Positions 1 to 8,803 of a stretch of DNA of 64,000 nucleotides are shown piece after piece. The DNA comes from Sinorhizobium sp. BG8 (GTDB lineage: Bacteria; Pseudomonadota; Alphaproteobacteria; Rhizobiales; Rhizobiaceae). The translations under genes and the position numbers were made by a program. The stretch lies in assembly GCF_016864555.1 (NCBI RefSeq), contig NZ_CP044011.1, positions 1,221,001-1,285,000 on the forward strand, read 5' to 3'. Numbering within the stretch: the stretch's first letter is position 1; each line of letters begins with the position of its first letter. The notes beneath the pieces were generated by a model, which searched no databases, was not told the DNA's origin, and saw only the letters and a program-made list of their open reading frames with translations.

Positions 1-12
1 GGAGCAATACGA

Positions 13-1335
13 ATGACGAACCTTGTTTCTCCCGCAACGGATGGCATCCTCTCGACGGCACCGGAGCGTCGGGATATCGGGATCAAGCGCCGCTATGCCG
101 CCGAACGCCGGTTCCGTTTCTATGGTCTCGCTGCCACCTGCTTCGGAATCGTGTTCCTCTTCGTGTTGCTCTGGACGGTGGTGAGCAAGGGCTACACCGC
201 GTTCCTGCAGACCGAACTGACCTTGCCCGTCGAGTTCTCCGAGAAGGTGATCGATCCGAGCGGCAAGCGCACGACGGATCCGAAGGTCCTCGTGACCGCG
301 AACTATCCCGTTCTCGTCCGTGACGCCCTGATCGAGAAACTGGGTGTCGATCCGAAGAACAGGGCGCTCGCGAAACAGGTGAGCGGCATGGTGTCCGACT
401 CCGCTCGCGTCCGGCTTCGCGACATGGTGGTGGCCGATCCTTCGATCATCGGCAAGACGGTGGACGTCACCGTTCTGGCCAGTGCGAACATCGACTCCGC
501 CTTCAAGGGTCAGATTGATCTTGGCGTTGCCGAGTCCAATCGCAAGGTTTCCGACCAGCAGGTCACCTGGATAAACCAGCTTGCAGCCGACGGTGTTCTG
601 TCCAAGGGCTTCAATACGGGCCTCTTCACCTCCGGTAACTCCAGCCGTCCTGAGGCGGCCGGTCTCGGTGTGGCGCTCGTAGGGTCGCTGTATCTCATGG
701 GCATCGTGCTGGTGCTGTCCCTGCCGATCGGTGTCGCCGCTTCCATCTACCTCGAAGAGTTCGCTCCCAAGAACCGGCTTACTGATCTCATCGAGGTGAA
801 CATCAACAATCTCGCGGCCGTTCCCTCGATCGTCTACGGTCTCCTGGGCCTCGCGGTGTTTATCAATTTCGCCGGCCTGCCGCGTTCCGCACCGCTCGTC
901 GGGGGGCTGGTCCTCACGCTGATGACGCTCCCCACCATCATCATCGCCACCCGTGCGGCCCTTCGCGCGGTTCCGCCTTCGATCCGCGCCGCGGCTCTGG
1001 GGCTCGGCGCATCGAAGATGCAGACGGTGTTCCATCACGTCCTGCCGCTCGCCATGCCTGGCGTTCTGACGGGAACGATCATCGGTCTCGCCCACGCCCT
1101 GGGTGAAACTGCACCGCTCCTCCTCATCGGCATGGTGGCTTTCGTTGCCAACGTTCCGACGACGCCGCTCGATCCTTCGACGGCCCTGCCGGTGCAGATC
1201 TACATGTGGGCCAACGAGGCCGAACGTGCCTTCGTAGAGCGGACTTCGGGTGCCATCATCGTGCTCCTGCTGTTCCTCGTCGTAATGAACCTCGGCGCAA
1301 TTCTCCTGCGCCGCCGCTTTGAACGCCGCTGGTAG
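13..1335 (+). CDS. pstA: Phosphate ABC transporter permease PstA
   Basis: Inner-membrane permease of the high-affinity PstSCAB phosphate importer; it forms the channel with PstC and is powered by PstB. The 440 residues are longer than E. coli PstA (about 300). TM1 lies at about residues 38-60, then comes a roughly 155-residue soluble insertion of the DUF3333 type seen in alphaproteobacterial PstA, then the usual permease helices from about residue 215 on. The permease loop with EAA-like features ([18 protein letters not shown]) is near residues 318-340. A GGAG sits 8 bases before the ATG. pstB follows 4 bp downstream, so the two are co-transcribed; pstS and pstC would lie upstream, outside the window. 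Confidence 0.96.
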   Translation: MTNLVSPATDGILSTAPERRDIGIKRRYAAERRFRFYGLAATCFGIVFLFVLLWTVVSKGYTAFLQTELTLPVEFSEKVIDPSGKRTTDPKVLVTANYPVLVRDALIEKLGVDPKNRALAKQVSGMVSDSARVRLRDMVVADPSIIGKTVDVTVLASANIDSAFKGQIDLGVAESNRKVSDQQVTWINQLAADGVLSKGFNTGLFTSGNSSRPEAAGLGVALVGSLYLMGIVLVLSLPIGVAASIYLEEFAPKNRLTDLIEVNINNLAAVPSIVYGLLGLAVFINFAGLPRSAPLVGGLVLTLMTLPTIIIATRAALRAVPPSIRAAALGLGASKMQTVFHHVLPLAMPGVLTGTIIGLAHALGETAPLLLIGMVAFVANVPTTPLDPSTALPVQIYMWANEAERAFVERTSGAIIVLLLFLVVMNLGAILLRRRFERRW

Positions 1336-1339
1336 TAGG

Positions 1340-2164
1340 ATGGCCAACATGAATATGATGACGGAAGCTGCAGTGGAACAGGTATTGGAAGCGAAGATGA
1401 ATGCTGTGCCCTACAAGATGGTCGGCAAGGACGTATCGGTCTACTACGGCGACAAGCGCGCGCTGTTCGACGTCAACCTGAACATCCGCGAGAATACGGT
1501 CACGGCGTTGATCGGTCCGTCGGGCTGCGGCAAGTCGACCTTCCTGCGGACCCTGAACCGCATGAACGACACGATCGACAACTGCCGCGTCACCGGCAGG
1601 ATCACTCTCGACACCGACGATATCTACGATCCCGCGATCGACGTGGTGGAACTGCGTGCCCGTGTCGGCATGGTGTTCCAGAAGCCGAACCCGTTCCCGA
1701 AGTCGATCTACGAGAACGTCTCCTACGGTCCCCGCATCCATGGTCTCGCCCGCAACAAGGCGGACATGGATCACATCGTCGAGACCAGCCTGCAGAAGGC
1801 GGGTCTCTGGAACGAGGTCAAGGACCGTCTCCATGAGCCTGGCACCGGTCTTTCCGGTGGCCAGCAGCAGCGCCTCTGCATCGCGCGCGCCGTCGCCGTC
1901 AGCCCGGAAGTGATCCTGATGGACGAACCGTGCTCGGCGCTCGACCCGATCGCCACGGCAAAGGTCGAGGAACTGATCCACGAGCTTCGGGCGAACTTCA
2001 CCATCGTCATCGTTACCCATTCGATGCAGCAGGCCGCCCGCGTCTCCCAGCGCACTGCAATGTTCCACCTCGGCAATCTCGTCGAGGAGAACGACACCGA
2101 CAAGATGTTCACCAATCCCGATGACCAGCGCACCCAGGACTACATCATGGGCCGTTTCGGCTAA
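1340..2164 (+). CDS. pstB: Phosphate ABC transporter ATP-binding protein PstB
   Basis: Cytoplasmic ATPase of the PstSCAB phosphate importer; with PhoU it also passes phosphate status to PhoR/PhoB. Walker [10 protein letters not shown] is at about residues 58-66, the ABC signature LSGGQQQR near 171 and Walker [13 protein letters not shown] near 190. The ATG at 1340 is chosen: an in-frame TTG at 1319 would lie inside pstA and add only seven odd residues. 274 residues, usual for the family after a short N-terminal extension. It sits between pstA and phoU in the standard order. Confidence 0.97.
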   Translation: MANMNMMTEAAVEQVLEAKMNAVPYKMVGKDVSVYYGDKRALFDVNLNIRENTVTALIGPSGCGKSTFLRTLNRMNDTIDNCRVTGRITLDTDDIYDPAIDVVELRARVGMVFQKPNPFPKSIYENVSYGPRIHGLARNKADMDHIVETSLQKAGLWNEVKDRLHEPGTGLSGGQQQRLCIARAVAVSPEVILMDEPCSALDPIATAKVEELIHELRANFTIVIVTHSMQQAARVSQRTAMFHLGNLVEENDTDKMFTNPDDQRTQDYIMGRFG

Positions 2165-2209
2165 CCGGCGGATCATCCGAGCAGAACATTTGCCCTCGAG
2201 GAACCGAAC

Positions 2210-2923
2210 ATGTCTCATACCCATATCGTGACAGCCTTCGACGAAGAGCTGAAATACCTGGCGCGCCGAATTTCGGAAATGGGCGGTCTTGCCGAACAGA
2301 TGGTCGCGGACTCGGTCCGCGCCCTGGTCAATTCGGATCTGGCCCTGGCACAGAAGGTCATCTCGGACGATATCGTCCTCGATGATGCCGAGCGCCAGAT
2401 CGGCGAGAAGGCAATCGTCACGATCGCCCGTCGGCAGCCGGTTGCCGCCGACCTCCGCGAGATCATGGGATCCATCCGGATCGCCGCCGATCTCGAGCGC
2501 GTGGGCGATCTAGGCAAGAACAACGCCAAGCGCGTTATCGCCGTCGCCGGCTCCGGCATCCCGCGCAAGCTCGCGCGTGGTCTCGAGCATCTGGCGGAAC
2601 TTGCCCTGGTGCAGCTCAAGGAGGTCCTCGACGTCTACGCCTCCCGCTCGCCGGAAAAGGCGAGAAGCATCCGGGAACGTGACGAGGAAATCGACGCGAT
2701 CTACACGTCGCTCTTCCGCGAGCTCCTGACCTACATGATGGAAGATCCGCGCAACATCACGCCGTGCACGCACCTCCTGTTCTGCGCGAAGAACATCGAG
2801 CGCATCGGCGACCACGCGACCAACATCGCCGAGACGATCTACTACATGACGACCGGATCCCAGCCGGAAGGCGAACGTCCGAAGGATGACCATACCGCCT
2901 CGGTTGGGGCGATCAACGAATGA
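2210..2923 (+). CDS. phoU: Phosphate signalling complex protein PhoU
   Basis: Cytoplasmic all-helical protein of 237 residues that links PstSCAB to the PhoR/PhoB two-component system and restrains phosphate uptake. Two PhoU repeats are visible, each carrying the metal-site style helix (RIAADLERVGDLGKNNAKR in the first, FCAKNIERIGDHATNIAE in the second). It lies 45 bp after pstB and 49 bp before phoB, in the conserved pst-phoU-phoB order. The ATG follows a GAGGAACCGAAC ribosome-binding region. Confidence 0.97.
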   Translation: MSHTHIVTAFDEELKYLARRISEMGGLAEQMVADSVRALVNSDLALAQKVISDDIVLDDAERQIGEKAIVTIARRQPVAADLREIMGSIRIAADLERVGDLGKNNAKRVIAVAGSGIPRKLARGLEHLAELALVQLKEVLDVYASRSPEKARSIRERDEEIDAIYTSLFRELLTYMMEDPRNITPCTHLLFCAKNIERIGDHATNIAETIYYMTTGSQPEGERPKDDHTASVGAINE

Positions 2924-2972
2924 CCATTCTGGTCTCCCGGGCCAAGCCCGGAAAGGCAGGAAGGATTGCTGA

Positions 2973-3656
2973 ATGATACCCAGAATTGCAGTTGTTGAAG
3001 ACGAGGAGGCGCTGAGCGTCCTGCTGCGCTACAATCTCGAGGCCGAGGGCTTCGAGGTTGATACGATCCTTCGCGGGGACGAGGCGGAAATCCGCCTTCA
3101 GGAACGTCAGCCCGACCTCCTCATCCTCGATTGGATGCTGCCCGGGGTTTCAGGCATCGAGCTGTGCCGGCGCCTGCGCCAGCGGTCGGAAACCGAACGG
3201 CTGCCGATCATCATGCTGACGGCACGCGGCGAGGAAAGCGAACGCGTGCGTGGCCTCGCCACCGGCGCCGACGACTACGTGGTCAAGCCCTTCTCGACGC
3301 CGGAACTGATGGCCCGGGTCAAGGCGATGCTGCGGCGCGCGCGCCCGGAGGTCGTCTCGACGCTCCTGCGCTGCGGGGATATCGAGCTCGACAGGGAAAC
3401 CCATCGCGTGCATCGAAAGGCACGGGAGGTGCGGCTCGGCCCGACCGAATTCCGTCTTCTGGAGTTCCTGATGGTGGCGCCAGGGCGCGTGTTCTCCCGT
3501 TCCCAGCTCCTCGACGGCGTCTGGGGCCACGACATCTATGTCGATGAGCGCACCGTCGACGTCCACGTCGGCCGCCTGCGCAAGGCACTGAACTTCTCCA
3601 ACATGCAGGACGTAATCCGGACTGTCCGCGGCGCGGGATATTCGCTCGAGGCCTGA
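2973..3656 (+). CDS. phoB: Phosphate regulon response regulator PhoB
   Basis: OmpR-type response regulator, 227 residues, that activates pho-regulon promoters when phosphorylated by PhoR. The receiver domain (1-120) has the acidic pocket E9/D10, phosphoacceptor D53 (ILDWMLPG), the LTARG switch region and VVKPFS with the conserved Lys. The C-terminal winged helix covers about residues 130-227 (TEFRLLEFLM, YVDERTVDVHVGRLRKAL). It is last in the operon and is closed by the strong terminator at 3715-3742. phoR is not in the window; in related genomes it lies upstream of pstSCAB. Confidence 0.97.
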   Translation: MIPRIAVVEDEEALSVLLRYNLEAEGFEVDTILRGDEAEIRLQERQPDLLILDWMLPGVSGIELCRRLRQRSETERLPIIMLTARGEESERVRGLATGADDYVVKPFSTPELMARVKAMLRRARPEVVSTLLRCGDIELDRETHRVHRKAREVRLGPTEFRLLEFLMVAPGRVFSRSQLLDGVWGHDIYVDERTVDVHVGRLRKALNFSNMQDVIRTVRGAGYSLEA

Positions 3657-3714
3657 ATGCGGCAGGAGCACTGCCCGGTTCCGATTGAGAACGAGGATTT
3701 CGTCATCTGAAATG

Positions 3715-3742
3715 AAAAACGGGCCCGATCGGGCCCGTTTTT
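3715..3742. terminator. Bidirectional Rho-independent terminator between phoB and gcrA
   Basis: A perfect palindrome: five A, CGGGCCC, loop GATC, GGGCCCG, five T. It has an A-tract on one side and a U-tract on the other, so it can end both phoB (+) and the convergent gcrA (-), whose stop is 20 bp away. Confidence 0.93.
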
Positions 3743-3761
3743 CGTTTGATGCGGAAGGAAC

Positions 3762-4280
3762 TCAGCGCGCTCTGCGGCGATCTGCCGAAGGCTGGTAGGC
3801 CAGCCGCTGATGGTAGTTGCAATAGGGCGAGTTGTCCGGGGAGTCGTTGCCGCAGAAGTGGAACTCCTCCTTCAGCGGATCGCCGATCGGCCACTTGCAG
3901 GTGCGCTCGGTGAGTTCCGTCAGTTCGAGGCGCCGGGACATCGGCACCACGACGTTGCCGGCCGGAACGATTTCCTGCTCGATGTCGAAGTCGACCTCGA
4001 TCTCTTCCTTGATGACGGTGGCGCCTGCCGGGCGGGCAACCGTGCGCGTCGTCACGCGTGCCGCATAGTTCGGTGCCCGCGGGGCGGATGTCGGACGCTT
4101 CGGCCGTGCCGCGGTCGGCGTGCCGCCCGATTTCGCCCGGCCCGGGAGATTGAGCCGATGGACCTTGCCGATGACGGCATTGCGGCTGACCCCGCCGAGC
4201 TGTGCGGCGATCTGGCTCGCGCTCAGCCCCTCCGACCATAGCTTCTTGAGTCTCTCGACCCTCTCGTCTGTCCAATTCAT
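3762..4280 (-). CDS. gcrA: Cell cycle regulator GcrA
   Basis: Sigma-70-associated cell-cycle regulator of alphaproteobacteria, which controls transcription from promoters holding CcrM-methylated GANTC sites. The N-terminal helix-turn-helix is clear (NWTDERVERLKKLWSEGLS, then SQIAAQLGGVSRNAVIGKV), followed by a variable Ala/Pro/Arg linker and the conserved Cys/His-rich sigma-binding end with CKWPIGDP, FCGNDSP and YCNYHQ. The start at 4280 is chosen because MNWTDE is the conserved GcrA N-terminus; upstream in-frame residues look non-coding. 172 residues. The upstream region carries an unusual cluster of GANTC sites, which suggests methylation-dependent control of gcrA itself. Confidence 0.95.
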   Translation of the reverse strand: MNWTDERVERLKKLWSEGLSASQIAAQLGGVSRNAVIGKVHRLNLPGRAKSGGTPTAARPKRPTSAPRAPNYAARVTTRTVARPAGATVIKEEIEVDFDIEQEIVPAGNVVVPMSRRLELTELTERTCKWPIGDPLKEEFHFCGNDSPDNSPYCNYHQRLAYQPSADRRRAR

Positions 4281-4313
4281 GGTCTCGTCTCCGTTTCGGC
4301 GCCGGTGAGTGAA

Positions 4314-4535
4314 GAATCCCTCCCCGCTGCTCCGGACGAATCCGGAACATGGGCGCGTTAACACTGTTGGTGACTAGTTCCGCCGCATGCAGTCTAGCAA
4401 TTGATTAACAAACTAAAGGTAGGGGGACTCTGTGACAAGAGTCGCGGGAATCCAGCCGAATCGATTTCTGGGTTTTCCCCAACTTGCTGGTCGAGTGTGA
4501 CTCACTTGCGACACCTGTTAGGAGCTCCGTGAATC
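4314..4535. promoter_or_regulatory. Cluster of eight GANTC (CcrM) sites upstream of gcrA
   Basis: GANTC occurs at 4314, 4338, 4426, 4439, 4448, 4458, 4499 and 4531, all in non-coding DNA upstream of gcrA; one more lies just inside the gene at 4248. At this base composition about one site would be expected in 222 bp. CcrM methylates GANTC and GcrA acts at methylated GANTC promoters, so this is a plausible cell-cycle control region for gcrA. That role is inference. The 442 bp gap 4281-4722 holds no convincing protein gene. Confidence 0.6.
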
Positions 4536-4579
4536 CTCACGTTGCGGCATGTTCAGCGAGATTTAGGGCGTGCGTTTTG

Positions 4580-4608
4580 TTGACATGAAGGTTTGAAATG
4601 TCGATAGT
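4580..4608 (+). promoter_or_regulatory. Candidate sigma-70 promoter upstream of argD
   Basis: TTGACA at 4580-4585, a 17-base spacer and GATAGT at 4603-4608. The -35 is perfect and the -10 matches four of six. A transcript from here would start almost at the hairpin at 4615. A second AT-rich -10-like stretch (ATATAT, 4684-4689) lies closer to argD. Confidence 0.35.
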
Positions 4609-4614
4609 GCGCCC

Positions 4615-4636
4615 CGCCGCCGCGAGGCGGCGTTTT
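4615..4636 (+). terminator. Terminator-like hairpin ahead of argD
   Basis: Stem CGCCGCC, loop GCGA, stem GGCGGCG, then TTTT and a further T-run (GATTTTT). It has the form of a Rho-independent terminator on the + strand, yet no + strand protein gene lies upstream between gcrA and here. It could end a small RNA or act as a leader attenuator for argD. Confidence 0.6.
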
Positions 4637-4722
4637 GATTTTTCCGGGCCTTGAGTTTCCGGGCCGGGGAACGTCAAGCACCATATATATGATTTTCGCC
4701 GATTGTGCAGGAGACACGCGCC

Positions 4723-5904
4723 ATGGCAGAGGCCACGCCGCTTTATGACACCTATTCGCGTGCACCCTTGAGGTTCGTGCGCGGCGAGGGGGTGTGGCTG
4801 ATCGCGGAAGATGGCACGCGCTATCTCGATTTTGCTGCAGGCGTCGCGGTCAATTCACTGGGTCACGCACATCCTCATCTGGTGGATGCCCTCAAGTCGC
4901 AGGCCGACAAGGTCTGGCATCTTTCCAACCTTTATGAGGTTCCCGGTCAGGAAACCCTCGGTACGCGCCTGACGGAAGCGACCTTCGCCGACAAGGTGTT
5001 CTTCACCAATTCGGGCGCAGAGGCGCTGGAATGCGCGATCAAGACCGCGCGGCGCTACCATTTTTCCAAGGGGCATCCCGGGAAGTTCCACATCATCACC
5101 TTTGAAGGGGCGTTCCACGGCCGTACGCTTGCCACCATCGCAGCCGGCGGACAGGAAAAGTATCTTGAGGGCTTCGGGCCCAAGGCGCCCGGCTTCTATC
5201 AGGTTCCCTTCGGCGATCTTTCTGCGCTCAAGAGCGCTATCACGGAAGAGACGGCTGCAATCCTTATTGAGCCCGTCCAGGGCGAGGGCGGCATTCGCAC
5301 GGTGCCCAAGGAGTTCCTGCAGGAGCTGCGCGCTCTGTGCGACGAATACGGCCTGCTGCTGATCCTCGACGAAGTCCAGTGTGGCGTCGGTCGCACGGGT
5401 AAGCTCTTCGCTCACGAGTGGGCAGGCATCACGCCTGATATCATGGCGGTCGCAAAGGGTATCGGCGGTGGTTTCCCGCTCGGCGCTTGCCTCGCGACGT
5501 CCGAGGCTGCTTCTGGTATGATTGCCGGCACTCACGGTTCCACCTATGGCGGAAACCCGCTCGCGATGGCCGTCGGTAATGCGGTTCTCGATGTCGTTCT
5601 CGCCGAGGGCTTCCTCGAACAGGTCCGTGACGTCGCCCTGGTGTTCCGCCAGGGACTTGCTTCGCTCAAGGACCGCTTCCCGAACGTTATCGAGGAAATC
5701 CGTGGCGAGGGGCTGATGCTCGGCATCAAGGCCAAGATCCCCGCGGGTGATCTCTTGAAGGCAGTCCGCGCGGAGCACCTCCTTGCGGTGCCGGCAGGCG
5801 ACAACGTGCTTCGCCTGCTTCCGCCGCTGGTTACGACCGCGGAAGAGGCACGCGAAGGTCTCGCGCGGATCGAACGGGCGGCAGAACACCTCAGCGCGGC
5901 ATGA
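4723..5904 (+). CDS. argD: Acetylornithine aminotransferase ArgD
   Basis: PLP-dependent class III aminotransferase that makes N-acetylornithine from N-acetylglutamate semialdehyde in arginine synthesis; the family often also serves as succinyldiaminopimelate aminotransferase. Key features are [28 protein letters not shown] and the PLP lysine K245 in [12 protein letters not shown]. The ATG at 4723 is chosen because AGGAG at 4709-4713 is well spaced; an in-frame GTG at 4705 would precede that site. 393 residues, standard length. argF follows 43 bp downstream, so an argDF operon is likely. Confidence 0.95.
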   Translation: MAEATPLYDTYSRAPLRFVRGEGVWLIAEDGTRYLDFAAGVAVNSLGHAHPHLVDALKSQADKVWHLSNLYEVPGQETLGTRLTEATFADKVFFTNSGAEALECAIKTARRYHFSKGHPGKFHIITFEGAFHGRTLATIAAGGQEKYLEGFGPKAPGFYQVPFGDLSALKSAITEETAAILIEPVQGEGGIRTVPKEFLQELRALCDEYGLLLILDEVQCGVGRTGKLFAHEWAGITPDIMAVAKGIGGGFPLGACLATSEAASGMIAGTHGSTYGGNPLAMAVGNAVLDVVLAEGFLEQVRDVALVFRQGLASLKDRFPNVIEEIRGEGLMLGIKAKIPAGDLLKAVRAEHLLAVPAGDNVLRLLPPLVTTAEEAREGLARIERAAEHLSAA

Positions 5905-5947
5905 CTTGTGCCGGAACCTCCGGCCGATGAAATGACAGGACAGTGAA

Positions 5948-6865
5948 ATGGCAGGCACAAAGCATTTTCTCGACCTTTCAGCCATGACGGCCGGCGACCT
6001 GCGCGTCATCATCGATGATGCGCGCCTGCGAAAGGTTGCGACGAAGGCCGGAACGGCGGAGAAGCCGCTCGCCGGCAAGATGCTTGCCATGATCTTCGAG
6101 AAGCCGTCGACGCGTACCCGTGTTTCGTTCGACGTCGGCATGCGCCAGCTCGGCGGTGAGACGCTTTTCCTCTCGGGAACCGAGATGCAGCTCGGCCGCG
6201 CCGAAACCATTGGAGACACCGCCAAGGTGCTTTCGCGCTACGTCGATGCGATCATGATCCGGACCACCGATCATACCCGTCTGCTGGAACTTGCCGAACA
6301 TGCGACCGTGCCGGTCATAAACGGCCTCACAGACAGCACCCACCCCTGCCAGATCATGGCCGATATCCTTACCTTCGAGGAGCATCTTGGGCCGGTGCAG
6401 GGGCGAACGATCGCCTGGACAGGGGACGGCAACAACGTGCTCCACTCCTTCGTGGAAGGCTCGGCTCGCTTCGGCTACCGCATGAACATGGCGGTGCCCC
6501 TTGGCTCTGAGCCGGATGACAGGATCCTGAACTGGGCCCGCAACAATGGCGGCGAGATCATGCTGTGCCATGATGCCGACAATGCGGTTGTCGGTGCGGA
6601 TTGCGTCGTGACGGACACCTGGGTCTCCATGAACCAGGAACACCGCGCGCGCGGCCACAATGTCTTCCAGCCCTTCCAGGTCAATGAGGCCCTGATGGCG
6701 AAGGCCAACAAGGATGCTCTCTTCATGCATTGCCTGCCCGCCCACCGCGGTGAAGAGGTAACGAACGAGGTCATCGACGGCCCGCAGTCGGTGGTCTTCG
6801 ACGAAGCCGAGAACAGGCTCCATGCGCAGAAGTCGATCCTCGCCTGGTGCCTCGGCGTCATCTGA
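5948..6865 (+). CDS. argF: Ornithine carbamoyltransferase ArgF
   Basis: Transfers the carbamoyl group to ornithine to form citrulline, the step after ArgD-derived ornithine. The carbamoyl-phosphate motif [11 protein letters not shown] is near residue 52, HPCQ near 132, the ornithine loop WVSMNQE near 223, and [11 protein letters not shown] with the catalytic Cys near 262. 305 residues, typical for the anabolic enzyme. It is preceded by AGGA and follows argD on the same strand. Confidence 0.96.
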   Translation: MAGTKHFLDLSAMTAGDLRVIIDDARLRKVATKAGTAEKPLAGKMLAMIFEKPSTRTRVSFDVGMRQLGGETLFLSGTEMQLGRAETIGDTAKVLSRYVDAIMIRTTDHTRLLELAEHATVPVINGLTDSTHPCQIMADILTFEEHLGPVQGRTIAWTGDGNNVLHSFVEGSARFGYRMNMAVPLGSEPDDRILNWARNNGGEIMLCHDADNAVVGADCVVTDTWVSMNQEHRARGHNVFQPFQVNEALMAKANKDALFMHCLPAHRGEEVTNEVIDGPQSVVFDEAENRLHAQKSILAWCLGVI

Positions 6866-7075
6866 AAGCGCCCTCTGCCGGCCATTGAAATTGCCGGTTC
6901 GAGAAACGATCTAACAGCCACGAACGGCGCCGTTGGGGCGCCATCTATGGTGCTTGCCGTCCCGGTATGAAATTATCGGCGGGACGAAAGGCGCGGAATC
7001 AGACAAATCTCGCGGGTGGCGGGCTGCAGGCCAATGGCTTTGCACTGTGGCCCGCGGCATGCAAGGAGCGGAATG

Positions 7076-8065
7076 ATGACCCAGCCAGCCCCCAGACTTG
7101 GCGAACTCGGTTTTGCCGGCGACGACCACGTCGTCCCTTTTCAGATTGAAGGCCTCGATGTCCGCGGACGGGCGGTGCAGCTCGGACCGATGCTCGACAC
7201 GATCCTGGCGCGTCACAATTACCCTGCTCCGGTCGCCCGGCTTCTCGCCGAAGCGATCGTGCTCACTGTTCTCCTTGGCACATCGCTGAAGTTCGAGGGC
7301 AAACTGATCGTCCAGACCAAGGGCGACGGACCTGTCGACCTGCTTGTCGCCGATTTCTCGAGCCCGGAGAATGTGCGTGCCTATGCCCGCTTCGATACCG
7401 ACGCTCTGGACGCTGCAGTGAAGGCGGGAGAGACCGAACCGCACCAGCTCCTCGGCAAGGGCGTGCTCGCCTTTACCATCGACCAGGGCGCACACATGCA
7501 GCGCTATCAGGGTATCGTTCCGCTCGACGGCCACACGCTCGAGGAGATCGCGGGGGTGTACTTCCGGCAGTCGGAACAGATCCCGACCAAGGTACGGCTC
7601 GGCGTCGGCGAGCTACTCGATCGCGACGAGCAAGGCAGGCCGCGACATCGCTGGCGGGCCGGCGGCATGGTAGCGCAGTTCCTGCCCCAGGCGCCCGAGC
7701 GCATGCGACAGGCAGACCTGCCCGGTGGCGACGGAGAGGAAGTCGGCCACAAGATCGACGACGACGACAACTGGGCGGAAGCCAAGACGATGGTCGAGAC
7801 GATCGATCCCGACGAACTGACCGATCCGACCGTCGGCACCGAGCGGCTGCTTTTCCGTCTTTTCCACGAGCGCGGCGTGAGGGTCTACCCGCCTCAGCAG
7901 GTGTTCGATCGCTGCTCCTGCTCGCGCGAAAAGCTGAAGGGAGTTCTTGCCGGTCTCAGCCGCGACGAGATCGAGCACAGCGCAGTCGATGGCGAAATCG
8001 CCGTCACCTGCGAGTTCTGCTCGACGACCTACCGGTTTGAAGCTGCCGAGGTGCTGCCGCAATAG
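7076..8065 (+). CDS. hslO: Redox-regulated chaperone Hsp33 (HslO)
   Basis: Cytosolic holdase chaperone switched on by oxidative unfolding. The C-terminal zinc centre is present: C280-x-C282 (RCSCSREK) and C312-xx-C315 (VTCEFCSTTY). The N-terminal Hsp33 fold (VVPFQIEGLDVRGRAVQLG; HNYPAPVARLLAEA) is intact. Two adjacent ATGs at 7073 and 7076 are possible; 7076 gives the better 7-base spacing from AAGGAG at 7063-7068. 329 residues. It follows argF on the same strand, but the 210 bp gap suggests its own promoter. Confidence 0.93.
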   Translation: MTQPAPRLGELGFAGDDHVVPFQIEGLDVRGRAVQLGPMLDTILARHNYPAPVARLLAEAIVLTVLLGTSLKFEGKLIVQTKGDGPVDLLVADFSSPENVRAYARFDTDALDAAVKAGETEPHQLLGKGVLAFTIDQGAHMQRYQGIVPLDGHTLEEIAGVYFRQSEQIPTKVRLGVGELLDRDEQGRPRHRWRAGGMVAQFLPQAPERMRQADLPGGDGEEVGHKIDDDDNWAEAKTMVETIDPDELTDPTVGTERLLFRLFHERGVRVYPPQQVFDRCSCSREKLKGVLAGLSRDEIEHSAVDGEIAVTCEFCSTTYRFEAAEVLPQ

Positions 8066-8074
8066 GGGTGGGGT

Positions 8075-8094
8075 GCTGCCCGGATACGGGCAGC
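8075..8094. terminator. GC-rich hairpin between hslO and apaG
   Basis: GCTGCCCG, loop GATA, CGGGCAGC: an 8-bp perfect stem 10 bp after the hslO stop, between two convergent genes. There is no clear U-tract, so terminator function is a guess. Confidence 0.4.
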
Positions 8095-8201
8095 CCATCC
8101 TTGGGGTGGCTACATGCTTGTGCCTTGGGGGATCCGAGGCCTGATGCGATCCGGAGATATGAGCGGGTCGAAGCTGGCTCTCCCTCCGGGTTGCGCAATT
8201 C

Positions 8202-8594
8202 TCAGTTCAGGACGCGAATCTGGCCGGGGGTATCGAGCGAGAAGGCGGGAATGGCCACGTTGAAGGTCTCTCCGCCGTCGGTTTCCATCTCGTAGTGGCC
8301 GAACATTACGCCTGAGGGCGTGTCGAGTGGGCATCCCGAAGAGTACTCGTAAGTGTCTCCGGGCCTGAGCACCGGCTGCTCTCCGATGACTCCCGGGCCG
8401 TTGACCTCATCGACCTGGCCGTTCTGGTCCGTAATGTTCCAGTAACGCGTCATCAGGCGGATGACGTTGTCGGAGTGGTTGGAAATCACGATGCGGTAGC
8501 CCCACACATAGCGGCTGTCCGCCGGATCGGATTGCTCCTCCAGATAATAAGGCTCGACAGTCACTTCGATGTCGCGGGTGAGCGCTCGATACAT
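8202..8594 (-). CDS. apaG: Co2+/Mg2+ efflux protein ApaG
   Basis: Small all-beta ApaG-domain protein (130 residues) of uncertain biochemical role; the name reflects reported effects on cobalt/magnesium tolerance. Family features are [12 protein letters not shown] near the start, [20 protein letters not shown] and the [20 protein letters not shown] core, ending [13 protein letters not shown]. The start at 8594 ([11 protein letters not shown]) fits the family. Upstream in-frame codons read through an AT-rich promoter region with a TTGACG element at 8646-8651. Confidence 0.92.
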   Translation of the reverse strand: MYRALTRDIEVTVEPYYLEEQSDPADSRYVWGYRIVISNHSDNVIRLMTRYWNITDQNGQVDEVNGPGVIGEQPVLRPGDTYEYSSGCPLDTPSGVMFGHYEMETDGGETFNVAIPAFSLDTPGQIRVLN

Positions 8595-8759
8595 GCAATT
8601 AACCTTGGCCGAATGCAGTGTCTCTATTCTATAGGAATCTAATTTCGTCAAGAATAAGCAATTCAGGTGTTTGTGATACAAAGCCGGTTAGCCGGCATGC
8701 GGCAAAGTGGGAGCGCGTTCCCCATTTTGTCGAGTGTTTCGCCGCATCGATGCTGTGAA

Positions 8760-8789
8760 CGAAAGGCCGCGTTGCAGCGCGGCCTTTCG
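8760..8789 (-). terminator. Rho-independent terminator of metZ
   Basis: A perfect 12-bp stem, CGAAAGGCCGCG / CGCGGCCTTTCG, with loop TTGCAG, 15 bp after the metZ stop. Read on the minus strand the stem runs into TTTCGTT. Confidence 0.85.
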
Positions 8790-8803
8790 CAATGATGTGC
8801 CGA

